This document shows, in pieces, positions 26,065 to 33,802 of a DNA stretch of 64,000 bases (position 1 is its first letter; the number at the start of each line of letters is the position of its first letter). The DNA lies in the NCBI GenBank assembly GCA_034663635.1, contig JAXDJH010000007.1, positions 1-64,000 on the forward strand, in the 5' to 3' direction. The translations under genes and the position numbers were made by a program. Under the pieces are notes generated by a model. It saw nothing but the letters and a program-made list of their open reading frames with translations, was not told the origin of the DNA and searched no databases. This DNA is from JAXDJH01 sp034663635. Lineage in GTDB: Bacteria > Actinomycetota > CADDZG01 > WHSQ01.

Positions 26065-26697
26065 CTATTCCGATTGCATGGCGAGCATCGGTGCCAGCTG
26101 CTCGATGAGTCCGGCGACGTTCGCCATCATGTCGAACAGGGAGTCCGCCTCTGACCTCTCGGGATCCAGACGCGTTAGGAGCTCGATCCCGAGGAACATC
26201 GATGCGATCGCGTACGCGATCGAACGCGCGGGAACGATCGAGGTAAGGGGCCCAGCCGCCGGGGCGGCTTGATCGAGGGCTTTCTCGACTATCGCGATCC
26301 AACGTTCGATGCGGTCGAGAATCTGACCACCGAGCTCTGGATCCGTAGCTGCAGCCATGAGCTGAGTAACGGCGGTGATGGCTCCGGACTCGAGATCCTC
26401 ATCATGCAATCGCCGCGCTATCGCAACGAGATCGTGCAAGGACGAAACATCCGTCGCGGCGGCCTCATACCTGGCTATCTGCTCGTCGGAGGTACGCGAA
26501 AACGCCTCCATGAGCAACTGAGGGATCGATCTGAAGTGATAGAAGATCGAGGCCTGATTGAAGCCGCCGCGTTGTGCGATCGCGCGCGCTGTCGTTCCAC
26601 CGATGCCTTCCTCGCGCAGGGTCTCGACAGCGGCATCCATGATGCGCTGTCGGGTGTGGGCTCCCTGCCGCTCGGTAGCATCCGTGGGCTTTTTCAC
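26065..26697 (-). CDS. TetR-family transcriptional regulator
   Basis: A 210-residue repressor-type protein. The N-terminal DNA-binding domain reads RQRIMDAAVETLREEGIGGTTARAIAQRGGFNQASIFYHFRS (about residues 17-58). The C-terminal ligand domain is helical. The GTG at 26697 overlaps the stop of the DCC gene by four bases (GTGA), which fixes the start. It is last of three genes transcribed from a promoter with an overlapping palindrome near 27574, so autoregulation is likely. The ligand is unknown. Confidence 0.93.
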   Translation of the reverse strand: MKKPTDATERQGAHTRQRIMDAAVETLREEGIGGTTARAIAQRGGFNQASIFYHFRSIPQLLMEAFSRTSDEQIARYEAAATDVSSLHDLVAIARRLHDEDLESGAITAVTQLMAAATDPELGGQILDRIERWIAIVEKALDQAAPAAGPLTSIVPARSIAYAIASMFLGIELLTRLDPERSEADSLFDMMANVAGLIEQLAPMLAMQSE

Positions 26698-27113
26698 GAT
26701 AAGTCGCGTCCGACGATAGCCCCATCGCACCACGAGCAGTCGGCATCGTTGCTATCGACCCAGGTCCCGAAGCGATCCCGTCGCTTCGAAACAAAGACGA
26801 AGAAGCGCTCGGCGAGGGGGGCCAGCGCAGGGCGGGCGAGGCTGTAGGACCACGGCCTATAGCGCGCCGTGGCCCACAAACAAGTTACGAACGCGGCCGG
26901 TCCGACCCATGCGTGTCCCTGATCGTCGATGGCGACGAGCTCGCTTCCTAGCCAAGGCTCAAGTGCCCCATGGCGAGCGTGAACCTCGGGCGACCTCGCG
27001 GGGAGGAGTTGTACGGGCAAGAGACATGGCTGCGTTAGCAACCAATCCCGGCAACGCCGGCACAGCGCGCATGTCTCGTCGTACACGACCGTCAAGCTCC
27101 GAGTGCTCTCCAT
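26694..27113 (-). CDS. DCC-family thiol-disulfide oxidoreductase-like protein (DUF393)
   Basis: A 139-residue protein with the defining motif YDETCALCRRC (Cys15 and Cys18, thioredoxin-like CxxC) at the N terminus. It also has the aromatic-rich ATARYRPWSYSLARPALAPLAERFFVFVSKRR block common in the family. It probably handles thiol-disulfide exchange in the cytoplasm. Middle gene of a three-gene operon (membrane protein, DCC protein, TetR). A second pair of cysteines (DCSWCDG) lies at the C terminus. Confidence 0.88.
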   Translation of the reverse strand: MESTRSLTVVYDETCALCRRCRDWLLTQPCLLPVQLLPARSPEVHARHGALEPWLGSELVAIDDQGHAWVGPAAFVTCLWATARYRPWSYSLARPALAPLAERFFVFVSKRRDRFGTWVDSNDADCSWCDGAIVGRDLS

Positions 27114-27119
27114 GATGGA

Positions 27120-27533
27120 TCAGGCCCCGGAAGTTGCAGGTGGGACGAACATCTGAGGAGCGACCGGCGGCGGGAGATCGCGCTGCTCTTTGTGGATACG
27201 GATCCGCCAGAACACGAACACGTTTGCGAAGTGCATGACGGCCAAGACCAGCAGTAGCGCTCCCACCCGGTTAACGAAGAACTGAACGGCGTCAAAGGCG
27301 TCGAGTCCGCGGCCCGCATGCAGGACGAAGAAGGCGTAGCCCAGGTTGAACATGTAGAAGCCCACGACCAACAGCCAGTTGACGGCATCGGCGATGCCCG
27401 GCCGGTCCCCGAATACGTCGTGGAGGAAGACCACCCCGTTTCTGAACAAGGTTCTCGCCAGGAATGCCGTAATGGCCACCGCCACCACCGCATATGCGAC
27501 GTAAACGATCAACACGTACCCGTTGCTTTCCAC
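27120..27533 (-). CDS. Small membrane protein, unknown function
   Basis: A 137-residue protein with three or four hydrophobic segments (VLIVYVAYAVVAVAITAFLA, WLLVVGFYMFNLGYAFFVLHA, VGALLLVLAVMHFANVFVFW) and a Pro-rich C-terminal tail. The GTG start is preceded by AAAGGAGG with 5-base spacing. First gene of the TetR-controlled operon, so probably the main target of regulation. Looks like a conserved actinobacterial integral membrane protein; no function is known to me. Confidence 0.75.
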   Translation of the reverse strand: MESNGYVLIVYVAYAVVAVAITAFLARTLFRNGVVFLHDVFGDRPGIADAVNWLLVVGFYMFNLGYAFFVLHAGRGLDAFDAVQFFVNRVGALLLVLAVMHFANVFVFWRIRIHKEQRDLPPPVAPQMFVPPATSGA

Positions 27534-27573
27534 ATCCGCCTCCTTTGAGCAGACACTTTAACCGAACGCTTTA

Positions 27574-27603
27574 AGCATATGCTCAGGAAAATGGACCTGT
27601 CAA
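27574..27603 (-). promoter_or_regulatory. Sigma-70-type promoter with overlapping palindrome (probable TetR operator)
   Basis: On the minus strand TTGACA (27603-27598) is followed after 18 bases by TATGCT (27579-27574). The -10 is embedded in the perfect 10-bp palindrome AGCATATGCT (27574-27583), and two direct TTAAAG repeats lie just downstream. A palindrome on the -10 of an operon encoding its own TetR regulator is the classical autorepression layout. The link to this TetR is inference. Confidence 0.55.
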
Positions 27604-27678
27604 ATCAGGGAGGGCCTTACCTCTGACCTTTCGGTCTGGGAAATCGCCGCTGAACTGAGATGAGCTAGAAGGCGAAGG

Positions 27679-27707
27679 AAGGCCCGTGGCGCTTAGCCAC
27701 GGGCCTT
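27679..27707 (-). terminator. Intrinsic terminator of the 27712-28089 gene
   Basis: AAGGCCCGTGGC (27679-27690) and GCCACGGGCCTT (27696-27707) form a 12-bp perfect stem around GCTTA, directly after the stop codon of the minus-strand gene. The T-tract beyond is weak. Confidence 0.8.
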
Positions 27708-27711
27708 TGAC

Positions 27712-28089
27712 TTATTCGGTGCGGAGCGTCTTGCTCGAGTCTGGCTTGCACCCATCGATCTTGCCCGCACGCGCGTAGAACTTGCCACGCTGGCCGGTGT
27801 TGCCGGTTGACCACTGATAACGATCGCCGTTGAGGGAAGCCGTGTCGCTCGCAACCCTTTGGTCCACGCTTCGATCCTGCTCGGCGCCCACCTGCTTGAA
27901 GAGGGTGACCTTGCGTCCGTCCGCGCATCTCATCGGCTTGGAACTTTTGACGTAGCCGGAGAAGTCTCGGCCTTGGACTTGGATGGTTACCGTCGTATCT
28001 GCCGCCACAACGCCACCGGCATTGCTCGGAGGAACGATTCCACCGAGTGCGGTGATAGCCACAACCGCTGTTAGAAGCTTCGTTTTCAC
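27712..28089 (-). CDS. Small secreted protein, unknown function
   Basis: A 125-residue exported protein: signal peptide MKTKLLTAVVAITALGGIVPPSNAG, then a compact domain with two Cys (RCADGRKVTLFKQ and DGCKPDSS) likely forming a disulfide. The pattern 'CADGRKVTLFKQVGAEQD...VASDTASLNGDRYQWSTGNTGQRGKFYARAG..DGC..D.S' resembles short Ig/transthyretin-like modules that occur as repeats in other secreted actinobacterial proteins. Monocistronic, closed by a strong stem-loop terminator. Confidence 0.75.
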   Translation of the reverse strand: MKTKLLTAVVAITALGGIVPPSNAGGVVAADTTVTIQVQGRDFSGYVKSSKPMRCADGRKVTLFKQVGAEQDRSVDQRVASDTASLNGDRYQWSTGNTGQRGKFYARAGKIDGCKPDSSKTLRTE

Positions 28090-28191
28090 GAACGCTCACC
28101 CCCGTCACTCTAGGAAATCGCAAGGTATCACTCTCAAGTGGCCATCCACCTTGGCCCAGCGAGAAATGGTGGCTACGATTGCTACGCACCG

Positions 28192-29856
28192 ATGAAGCAT
28201 TGGAGGCGCTGGTTGAGAGCTCGGTTCGCTGTTGCTGGGGTTTGTTTCGTCGGACTTGCATTTACATCTATGCCGGGTGTCGTGTCCGCGGCCCCCGGCC
28301 CGAAGTTGTCGGTGAACGTCGCTGCAGGACGACACCCGATCAGTCCGGATATCTACGGCCTGAACTTCGCGCCCGAGAAACTGGCAGGTCAGATCGGTTT
28401 GCCTGTCGATCGATGGGGCGGCGACTCGACAGAGACTTACAACTGGCGGATCAACTCGGCGAATCAGGGGCTCAATTGGTACTTCGAGAACTTCCCCGAT
28501 TGTTGGATCCCACGCTTCAATTACTGCGAGACAGGGCACAACTTCAGCGCTGCACAGGATCGAATCGAGATCGATAGACGCGTTGGTGCCAAGACGATCC
28601 TGAACCTTCCGATGCTCGGGTGGGTCGCGAAGGACTTCTCGTACGACAACGAGGGAAGTTGCAGTTTTCCCGCTGGTGTCTACGACCCGCAGGACGACCA
28701 CGATCCGTTCCATGATGTGTGCGGGAACGGGATGCGCAACGGAAGATTCATAACTTCTCCCGCCGTAGACAAGACCCGAGCCGGGGCACCTGCCGATGCC
28801 GACTTCAACGCTGCATGGGTCGATGACCTGGTCGGTCGCTACGGCGATGCTGCCCACGGTGGGGTAGCGATCTACGAGCTGGGCAACGAGCCCGGCTTGT
28901 GGAGCGAAACACACTTCGACTTCCATCCCCAACCTCTGAGCTACGACGAGCTATGGCAAAAGTCGCGCGAGCTCGCGACGGCCGTGAAACAGGCCGATCC
29001 GACCGCCGCCGTTCTCGGCCCGGCAGAGTGGGGCTGGCCCAACTATTTCTGTTCGCCAGCGGACGTCCCAGACAACGGATGCAATGCGTCGTCGCCGGAC
29101 CGAGCGGCGCATGGCGGCACGGAGCTTTCGGCTTGGTACCTGCGCCAGTTCAAGAACTACGAACAACAGAATGGGAAGCGACTACTCGACTATTTCGATC
29201 TCCACTACTACCCGCAGGCGACCTATGACGGAAATCGCTACCAACCTGCAACCGATGTCACGCGCCCGCTCTGGGATAGGGATTACAAAGACCCGTCGTG
29301 GATCGATTCCAAGATCTACTTGATCCCGCGTATGCGGGCATGGGTGGCCGACGAGTATCCGGGAACGAAGCTCTCGATCACCGAATACAACATGGGACTC
29401 GGCGTCACCAAGGACAAACGTCTGCAAGCGATCTTCGAGGCCGACGCGCTCGGGATCTTCGGACGCGAGGGCCTGGACCTGGCGACCTTCTGGCCCCAGC
29501 AGGGCTCTCCTGTTCCTGCGGCCGCGTTCAAGGCGTACCTCAACTACGACGGCAACCACTCGACCTTCGGCGATGTTGCGGTTCAGTCGACGAGCACGGA
29601 CCAAGGGAAGTTAGCGATCTACGCGGCCCAGAGGGGTGAGTCCGGACCCCTAACGATCATGGTGATCAACAAGGCGAAGGGTGCACTGTCGTCTCCAGTT
29701 GATCTCTCGGGCTTTGCCCCGGCGAGTCCGGCCGAGGTCTACCGGTACACGGGCGGAAAGATCGAGAAACAACGTGACAAGAGCGTGAACTCCAGCGGCT
29801 TTTCGATGAGCTACCCAGCGAGATCGATAACGCTGATCGTCGTGCCCCCCGCGTAG
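28192..29856 (+). CDS. Secreted glycoside hydrolase, GH44-like
   Basis: An exported glycosidase of about 554 residues. Signal peptide near residues 1-33 from the ATG at 28192. Family landmarks: ISPDIYGLNFAPE, the RWGGDSTETYNWR block typical of GH44 (RWGG-x-x-YNW), the proton donor Glu233 in YELGNEPGLW and the nucleophile Glu398 in SITEYNMGL. A C-terminal all-beta domain follows. GH44 enzymes are retaining endoglucanases or xyloglucanases, so cleavage of plant-type beta-glucans outside the cell is the best prediction. The start is uncertain; a frame from 28138 also exists. Confidence 0.85.
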   Translation: MKHWRRWLRARFAVAGVCFVGLAFTSMPGVVSAAPGPKLSVNVAAGRHPISPDIYGLNFAPEKLAGQIGLPVDRWGGDSTETYNWRINSANQGLNWYFENFPDCWIPRFNYCETGHNFSAAQDRIEIDRRVGAKTILNLPMLGWVAKDFSYDNEGSCSFPAGVYDPQDDHDPFHDVCGNGMRNGRFITSPAVDKTRAGAPADADFNAAWVDDLVGRYGDAAHGGVAIYELGNEPGLWSETHFDFHPQPLSYDELWQKSRELATAVKQADPTAAVLGPAEWGWPNYFCSPADVPDNGCNASSPDRAAHGGTELSAWYLRQFKNYEQQNGKRLLDYFDLHYYPQATYDGNRYQPATDVTRPLWDRDYKDPSWIDSKIYLIPRMRAWVADEYPGTKLSITEYNMGLGVTKDKRLQAIFEADALGIFGREGLDLATFWPQQGSPVPAAAFKAYLNYDGNHSTFGDVAVQSTSTDQGKLAIYAAQRGESGPLTIMVINKAKGALSSPVDLSGFAPASPAEVYRYTGGKIEKQRDKSVNSSGFSMSYPARSITLIVVPPA

Positions 29857-29925
29857 CAGTTCTCGAAGCGGCTCTACCCGCAGTAGTGTCGGCCCAACGT
29901 CGGCGAGACCTGGAGGTGCGTAGAG

Positions 29926-30093
29926 ATGGCCGAGAAGCGCGTACTGAACGACGAGGACATCACCACCACGTGGATGCGAGGTGCGAGTAATAGCGCGGGC
30001 TTGCAAGCCGATCCAGACGGAACCGACACGGATGGGACCGACACAGACGGGACCGACGGCGACTCGGGCGACACCGACACCACCGACAGCTAG
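29926..30093 (+). CDS. Small acidic repeat peptide, candidate RiPP precursor
   Basis: A 55-residue open frame with an excellent ribosome site (TGGAGGT, 8 bases before the ATG). Residues 1-27 (MAEKRVLNDEDITTTWMRGA and a short linker) look like a leader. Residues 28-55 are almost only Asp, Gly, Thr and Ser: DPDGTDTDGTDTDGTDG, then DSGDTDTTDS. The DNA shows an imperfect 15-base repeat. There is no signal peptide. It ends 10 bases before a JmjC/cupin-4 oxygenase gene, which overlaps a sucraseferredoxin-like gene. A leader plus low-complexity core next to a peptide-modifying enzyme is the usual precursor layout. Modification is inference; a plain acidic metal-binding peptide is the alternative. 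Confidence 0.7.
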   Translation: MAEKRVLNDEDITTTWMRGASNSAGLQADPDGTDTDGTDTDGTDGDSGDTDTTDS

Positions 30094-30103
30094 AGCTATC
30101 CCG

Positions 30104-31258
30104 GTGCACGTCTCGGCGCTGGAACGCTGCGTCGGCGACGTCGAAGCGTTTCTCAATCAGCATTGGGCTCGGGGCCCGCTGCTACGAGCGCGCCATAACG
30201 ACGGAACATTCGACGATCTAGCGTCTTTAGACGATCTGGATCGGATGGTTTCTTCATTGGGCCTCCGCGCTTCCAGCTTGAGGATGGTCAAGGATGGCCA
30301 GACCCTTCCGCCGTCCAGCTACGCGAGCCCGCCCCCTGCCCGATCCCGCGGCACGGAACAGATCGTCAATCCCGCTTTCGTTTACAACCGCTACAGCGAA
30401 GGGGCGACGATCGTTCTCGAGAGTCTTCACAGGTACTGGGCACCAATCACCGATTTCTCCCGAGACCTTGAGATGTCGCTCGGTCATCGGCTTCAAGTGA
30501 ACGCGTACATCACGCCTCCCGGCTCGCAGGGTTTCGATGTGCACCGTGACGACCACGATGTTTTCGTTCTTCAGGTGTCCGGAGGGAAGCACTGGATCGT
30601 CTACGCAGACGACGATGACGAGAAGGTGCTCATCGACACGGTTTTGGAACGGGGGGCCGCGCTCTACATCCCCAAAGGATTCCCTCACGCGGCGACCACG
30701 GGCGAGCAGGCGTCGGCTCATCTGACCGTAGGGATCCTCACCCACGACTCGAGCGACGTGATAGCCGAGATCGCCAAGCTCGCCTCGGAAGAGCCCGCCT
30801 TCGCCGCCCGGCTTGATGCCAAGGATGTCGCCGACCCAGAGTCGTTAAGAACGATGGTCGGTAGACACGTGGAGGAATTTCGGACGTGGCTCGACAAGAT
30901 CGACACCGACGAGCTTGCGGAGCGCGTAGCGCGGCGTTTGCTTTCGACAACCCAACCCATCCTGCGCGGGCAGCTCGCCCAGTTGGATCTGATCAGCTCC
31001 ATCGACGAAGCCACAACCCTGAGGCGACGTCGAGGGCAGAACTGCACGATCTTCCGCACGGAGCGGGCCGTTCGAGTTCTCCTCGCAGACCGCGAGCTCG
31101 AGATGCCCCCGATCGCTGCCCAAGCGATGGAGTTCATCGCCGATCGCGACCGGATTCGAGTGAATGAGCTGCATCCACTTCTCGATCCTGAAAGCGCACT
31201 CGTCCTCGCCCGAAGGTTGGTTAGAGAGGGGCTTCTAGAGGTCGTAGTTGACGGCTGA
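30104..31258 (+). CDS. JmjC / cupin-4 (ribosomal-oxygenase-like) Fe(II)/2-oxoglutarate hydroxylase
   Basis: A 385-residue protein. The GTG at 30104 begins MHVSALERCVGDVEAFLNQHWARGPLL, matching the N terminus of the RoxA/YcfD type. Iron ligands are visible as the HxD pair H147/D149 (GFDVHRDDHDVF) and distal H195 (YIPKGFPHAA). The segment VLQVSGGKHWIVY is the typical JmjC core. The C-terminal third is a helical/winged-helix part. Family members hydroxylate protein side chains (Arg, His, Asn, Asp). Its position 10 bases after the Asp-Thr peptide gene makes that peptide the likeliest substrate. It overlaps the next gene by 11 bases. Confidence 0.88.
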   Translation: MHVSALERCVGDVEAFLNQHWARGPLLRARHNDGTFDDLASLDDLDRMVSSLGLRASSLRMVKDGQTLPPSSYASPPPARSRGTEQIVNPAFVYNRYSEGATIVLESLHRYWAPITDFSRDLEMSLGHRLQVNAYITPPGSQGFDVHRDDHDVFVLQVSGGKHWIVYADDDDEKVLIDTVLERGAALYIPKGFPHAATTGEQASAHLTVGILTHDSSDVIAEIAKLASEEPAFAARLDAKDVADPESLRTMVGRHVEEFRTWLDKIDTDELAERVARRLLSTTQPILRGQLAQLDLISSIDEATTLRRRRGQNCTIFRTERAVRVLLADRELEMPPIAAQAMEFIADRDRIRVNELHPLLDPESALVLARRLVREGLLEVVVDG

Positions 31259-32147
31259 CGCGCTGCGTTGCTCCGACGCTTCGGATGCGCGTGAAGAACC
31301 CATATACGGAACCGCCTCCTTCGTGCGCAACTGGCTGTTGCTCGAACAACCGGGGGCTTGGGGCCCCGACGCACTGACCAACAGCAAGCTTTCTCGAGAC
31401 ATGGCGCTGCAGCTTCGAGCGAAGGCCAGATCCGCGGGGATCAGGATCATCCTCCTCCGCCGCGGCCATCGGTTCGTGGGGGAGGGTCGCCGATGCTTCT
31501 TCGCTCGGACTGATGAGCGGGAGCCCTATCTCGCCGAGATGAGACTCGATTCCGTTGAAGACCTGCTCGATGTCGACCTCTCGTCTCTTACTTCAGGATC
31601 GCCCATCGAGGGCGCGACCGAGCGATCCGAGGCTATTTTCCTCGTGTGCACACACGGGCGGCACGATGCATGTTGTTCCATCCGCGGCAACCAGGTTTCG
31701 AGGGTTGCTTGCGCTACACCCGAGGTCGAAGCGTGGGAGTGCTCTCATATCGGAGGCGATCGCTTTGCCGCCAACCTCGTCTGCTTTCCTCACGGTGTCT
31801 ATTACGGCCGGGTTTCCCCGAGCGACGTGACGACTTTGATGGATGGATACAGGTCGGGCCGTCTGTCGCTCGACCACTATCGAGGCCGTTCCTGTTATCC
31901 GTTCCCGCTCCAAGCAGCCGAGTACTTCGTCCGGCGTGAGGCGGGGCTAACCGGGGTCGAGGACCTATCGTTAACGTTCCAATCGCGATCTGACGATGAG
32001 CATGAGGCGCACTTCGATCTCGCTGGCGGTCGCACTGCGAGATTGCAAATCAGAGTCGCGGAGTCACCTGCATACCGGCTTACCTGCAGTGCGACCGTGC
32101 CGAGAGAGATCCCTCGCTACGAACTGGTTTCTCTCGATCTCGAGTGA
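31248..32147 (+). CDS. Sucraseferredoxin-like [2Fe-2S] protein
   Basis: A 299-residue member of the Suc_Fer-like family (thioredoxin-fold ferredoxin). Diagnostic blocks are VCTHGRHDACCSIRG (C134, C142, C143) and WECSHIGGDRFAANLVCFPHGVYYGRV (C165, C179). TTG start with AGAGGT 5 bases upstream, overlapping the JmjC gene by 11 bases, so the two are translationally coupled. It could supply electrons to keep the oxygenase iron reduced, or act on the peptide itself; both are inference. The last 70 residues form an extra domain of unknown role. Confidence 0.88.
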   Translation: MTADALRCSDASDAREEPIYGTASFVRNWLLLEQPGAWGPDALTNSKLSRDMALQLRAKARSAGIRIILLRRGHRFVGEGRRCFFARTDEREPYLAEMRLDSVEDLLDVDLSSLTSGSPIEGATERSEAIFLVCTHGRHDACCSIRGNQVSRVACATPEVEAWECSHIGGDRFAANLVCFPHGVYYGRVSPSDVTTLMDGYRSGRLSLDHYRGRSCYPFPLQAAEYFVRREAGLTGVEDLSLTFQSRSDDEHEAHFDLAGGRTARLQIRVAESPAYRLTCSATVPREIPRYELVSLDLE

Positions 32148-32152
32148 CCCGT

Positions 32153-32743
32153 TCAAGACATCGAGAAGGGGGGATATTCGTCTGACAGAAGTCCCACGTA
32201 GGCGAGCACTCGCGTCGACCATCTGGTGAGGCCGACTCCATAGTTCCTGATGCCTTCCGGGTAACGGCCCGTGAACAAGACGGCAAAGAAGGCGATGATC
32301 CAGGCGAAGACGAAGCCAACCAGCATGAAGGCCAGCGCAACGAAGTGAGGGATCGCCAGGAACCACTTGATCAGTGGCATGAATCTCGAGAGTTCGGTGG
32401 GGTACTCGATCGAGAGGATGGCCGGATCGCTTCCGTCGTCCTCAGTGGTTGGAGTGAAATCGAATGGGGGATAGGACTCCCTCATGAAAAGCACATAGGA
32501 CATCACTCGCCACTGATAGCGCAGAGTCATGACGATCACATCGAACAGCGGTCGAGGGATCTGCTTAGTGAACAACACGGTAAAGAACGCGATGAGCGTC
32601 AGCACCCCGCGCAGCATCCCAAGAGCCTGGTTGATCAGCAGATGGGGGAAGGCCATGAGCCAGTGGAGGAGCGGCCGCCACCTTGCTATCTCTGGGGGTG
32701 CGACGAGATCTACGACGACGGGGCCGCGCGACTCTGCTTGCAC
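32153..32743 (-). CDS. DUF4389 membrane protein
   Basis: A 196-residue protein with two homologous halves, each a membrane hairpin followed by a helix: RWRPLLHWLMAFPHLL...LTLIAFFTVLFTKQIPRPLF...YQWRVMSYVLFM and RFMPLIKWFLAIPHFV...FAWIIAFFAVLFTGRYPEGIRNY...WSTRVLAYVGLL. This matches DUF4389, whose function is unknown. GTG start with GGAGGT 5 bases upstream. Convergent with the Suc_Fer gene. Confidence 0.9.
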   Translation of the reverse strand: MQAESRGPVVVDLVAPPEIARWRPLLHWLMAFPHLLINQALGMLRGVLTLIAFFTVLFTKQIPRPLFDVIVMTLRYQWRVMSYVLFMRESYPPFDFTPTTEDDGSDPAILSIEYPTELSRFMPLIKWFLAIPHFVALAFMLVGFVFAWIIAFFAVLFTGRYPEGIRNYGVGLTRWSTRVLAYVGLLSDEYPPFSMS

Positions 32744-32865
32744 GTGATACCTCCAACCTTAAGTGGCTCCGAAACGGAGCGGTAATTACAACGATGAAGG
32801 GTTCAGCGGCCCCCAACAAGGCGGTTGCTCATATCAGGCACTGGAGGCGCGAAGCTTGAGCGCAA

Positions 32866-33324
32866 ATGGTCGATGAAGCTAGCGAGTTCTCCAGTCGTTC
32901 GGCGATAGTCATCCCCGAGAACGCATCGAGTGTGAACTTCACGTTCGGTTTTCTATTCGTTGCGTTCACGGCTGCTCTCATCAGAGGGCATCTGGGGGCC
33001 GAGACCGATGCGGGTCGATTGACCGTCGATATCGTCGTTGGGATCTTGTCGGCTGGGACATTGGCCACATGGATCTGGTCGCGCCGTCATCCGGGCCGGA
33101 TCGGGATATCGAACACCGAGATCAATCAGTGGCATCGCGGGCGAACCAGGTCCGTTCGTTTGCTTCGGTCCGACGGAGACCTCTTCATCCGGTTCTCTGG
33201 CGGCAAGCACCCGCAGCCCTACCTGCGCGTAACGGGTTCCGATGATGCTCTGCTTGTCTCGATGTACGACCGCGATGAAGTCGTGAGGGCAGCGATCGCC
33301 AGTGGTTGGAACTTCATCAGCTGA
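32866..33324 (+). CDS. Small membrane protein with PH-like domain, unknown function
   Basis: A 152-residue protein: two hydrophobic segments (about residues 24-40 and 54-70), then a strand-rich region (GRIGISNTEINQWHRGRTRSVRLLRSDGDLFIRFSGG) resembling the bacterial PH domains attached to membrane hairpins. Its stop overlaps the start of the next gene (TGATG). Function is unknown. Confidence 0.7.
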   Translation: MVDEASEFSSRSAIVIPENASSVNFTFGFLFVAFTAALIRGHLGAETDAGRLTVDIVVGILSAGTLATWIWSRRHPGRIGISNTEINQWHRGRTRSVRLLRSDGDLFIRFSGGKHPQPYLRVTGSDDALLVSMYDRDEVVRAAIASGWNFIS

Positions 33325-33752
33325 TGGCGGCTACGGAAGCTCTAGATCGTTCGAGGATCTCTCTCGGTGTCGCTCGGTTCTTTGCGGGGCCGGTGATGAT
33401 CGTGGCCGGCTTGAATCATTTCGTGATGACGAGCGCGTACGAATCCATCATGCCGGACTACCTTCCAGCTCATGCGCCCCTGGTCTACATATCGGGGGTA
33501 GCGGAGGCTCTTGGTGGACTCGGCACGATGTTTCCTCGTACGAGGAAGCCGGCTGGCCTGTTTCTGATCGCCACTTTGATCGCCATCTTCCCGGCGAACG
33601 TTCACATGGCTCTCCACGCGGATCGGTACCCACGGGTGCCGGGTGGGGAAGCGTCGCTGATAGCGCGGCTCCCACTCCAATTGCTGTTCATCTATTGGGT
33701 GTGGAAGGCAACCATCAGTCCGAAGATGGCTGAAGGCGATCACGGCGGATAA
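33324..33752 (+). CDS. DoxX-like membrane protein
   Basis: A 142-residue protein with four hydrophobic helices. Signature elements are GVARFFAGPVMIVAGLNHFV near the N terminus, YISGVAEALGGLGTMFPRTRKPAGLFLIATLIAIFPANVHMAL in the middle and LPLQLLFIYWVWKA at the end. This fits the DoxX/DoxD-like family of small quinone-associated membrane proteins; the specific role is unknown. The ATG at 33324 overlaps the preceding stop by one base. Confidence 0.82.
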   Translation: MAATEALDRSRISLGVARFFAGPVMIVAGLNHFVMTSAYESIMPDYLPAHAPLVYISGVAEALGGLGTMFPRTRKPAGLFLIATLIAIFPANVHMALHADRYPRVPGGEASLIARLPLQLLFIYWVWKATISPKMAEGDHGG

Positions 33753-33802
33753 TCCTGGGAACAGACGCGCGCCCAGAGCGTTATCGAGGGTGGAGGTGAT
33801 CG

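Noticed and set aside
29981..30103. Extending the JmjC gene 41 codons upstream to 29981
   Set aside because: The extension is a Thr/Pro/Arg-rich shadow of the peptide gene in another frame. The family's N terminus begins at the GTG at 30104, just after the peptide stop codon.
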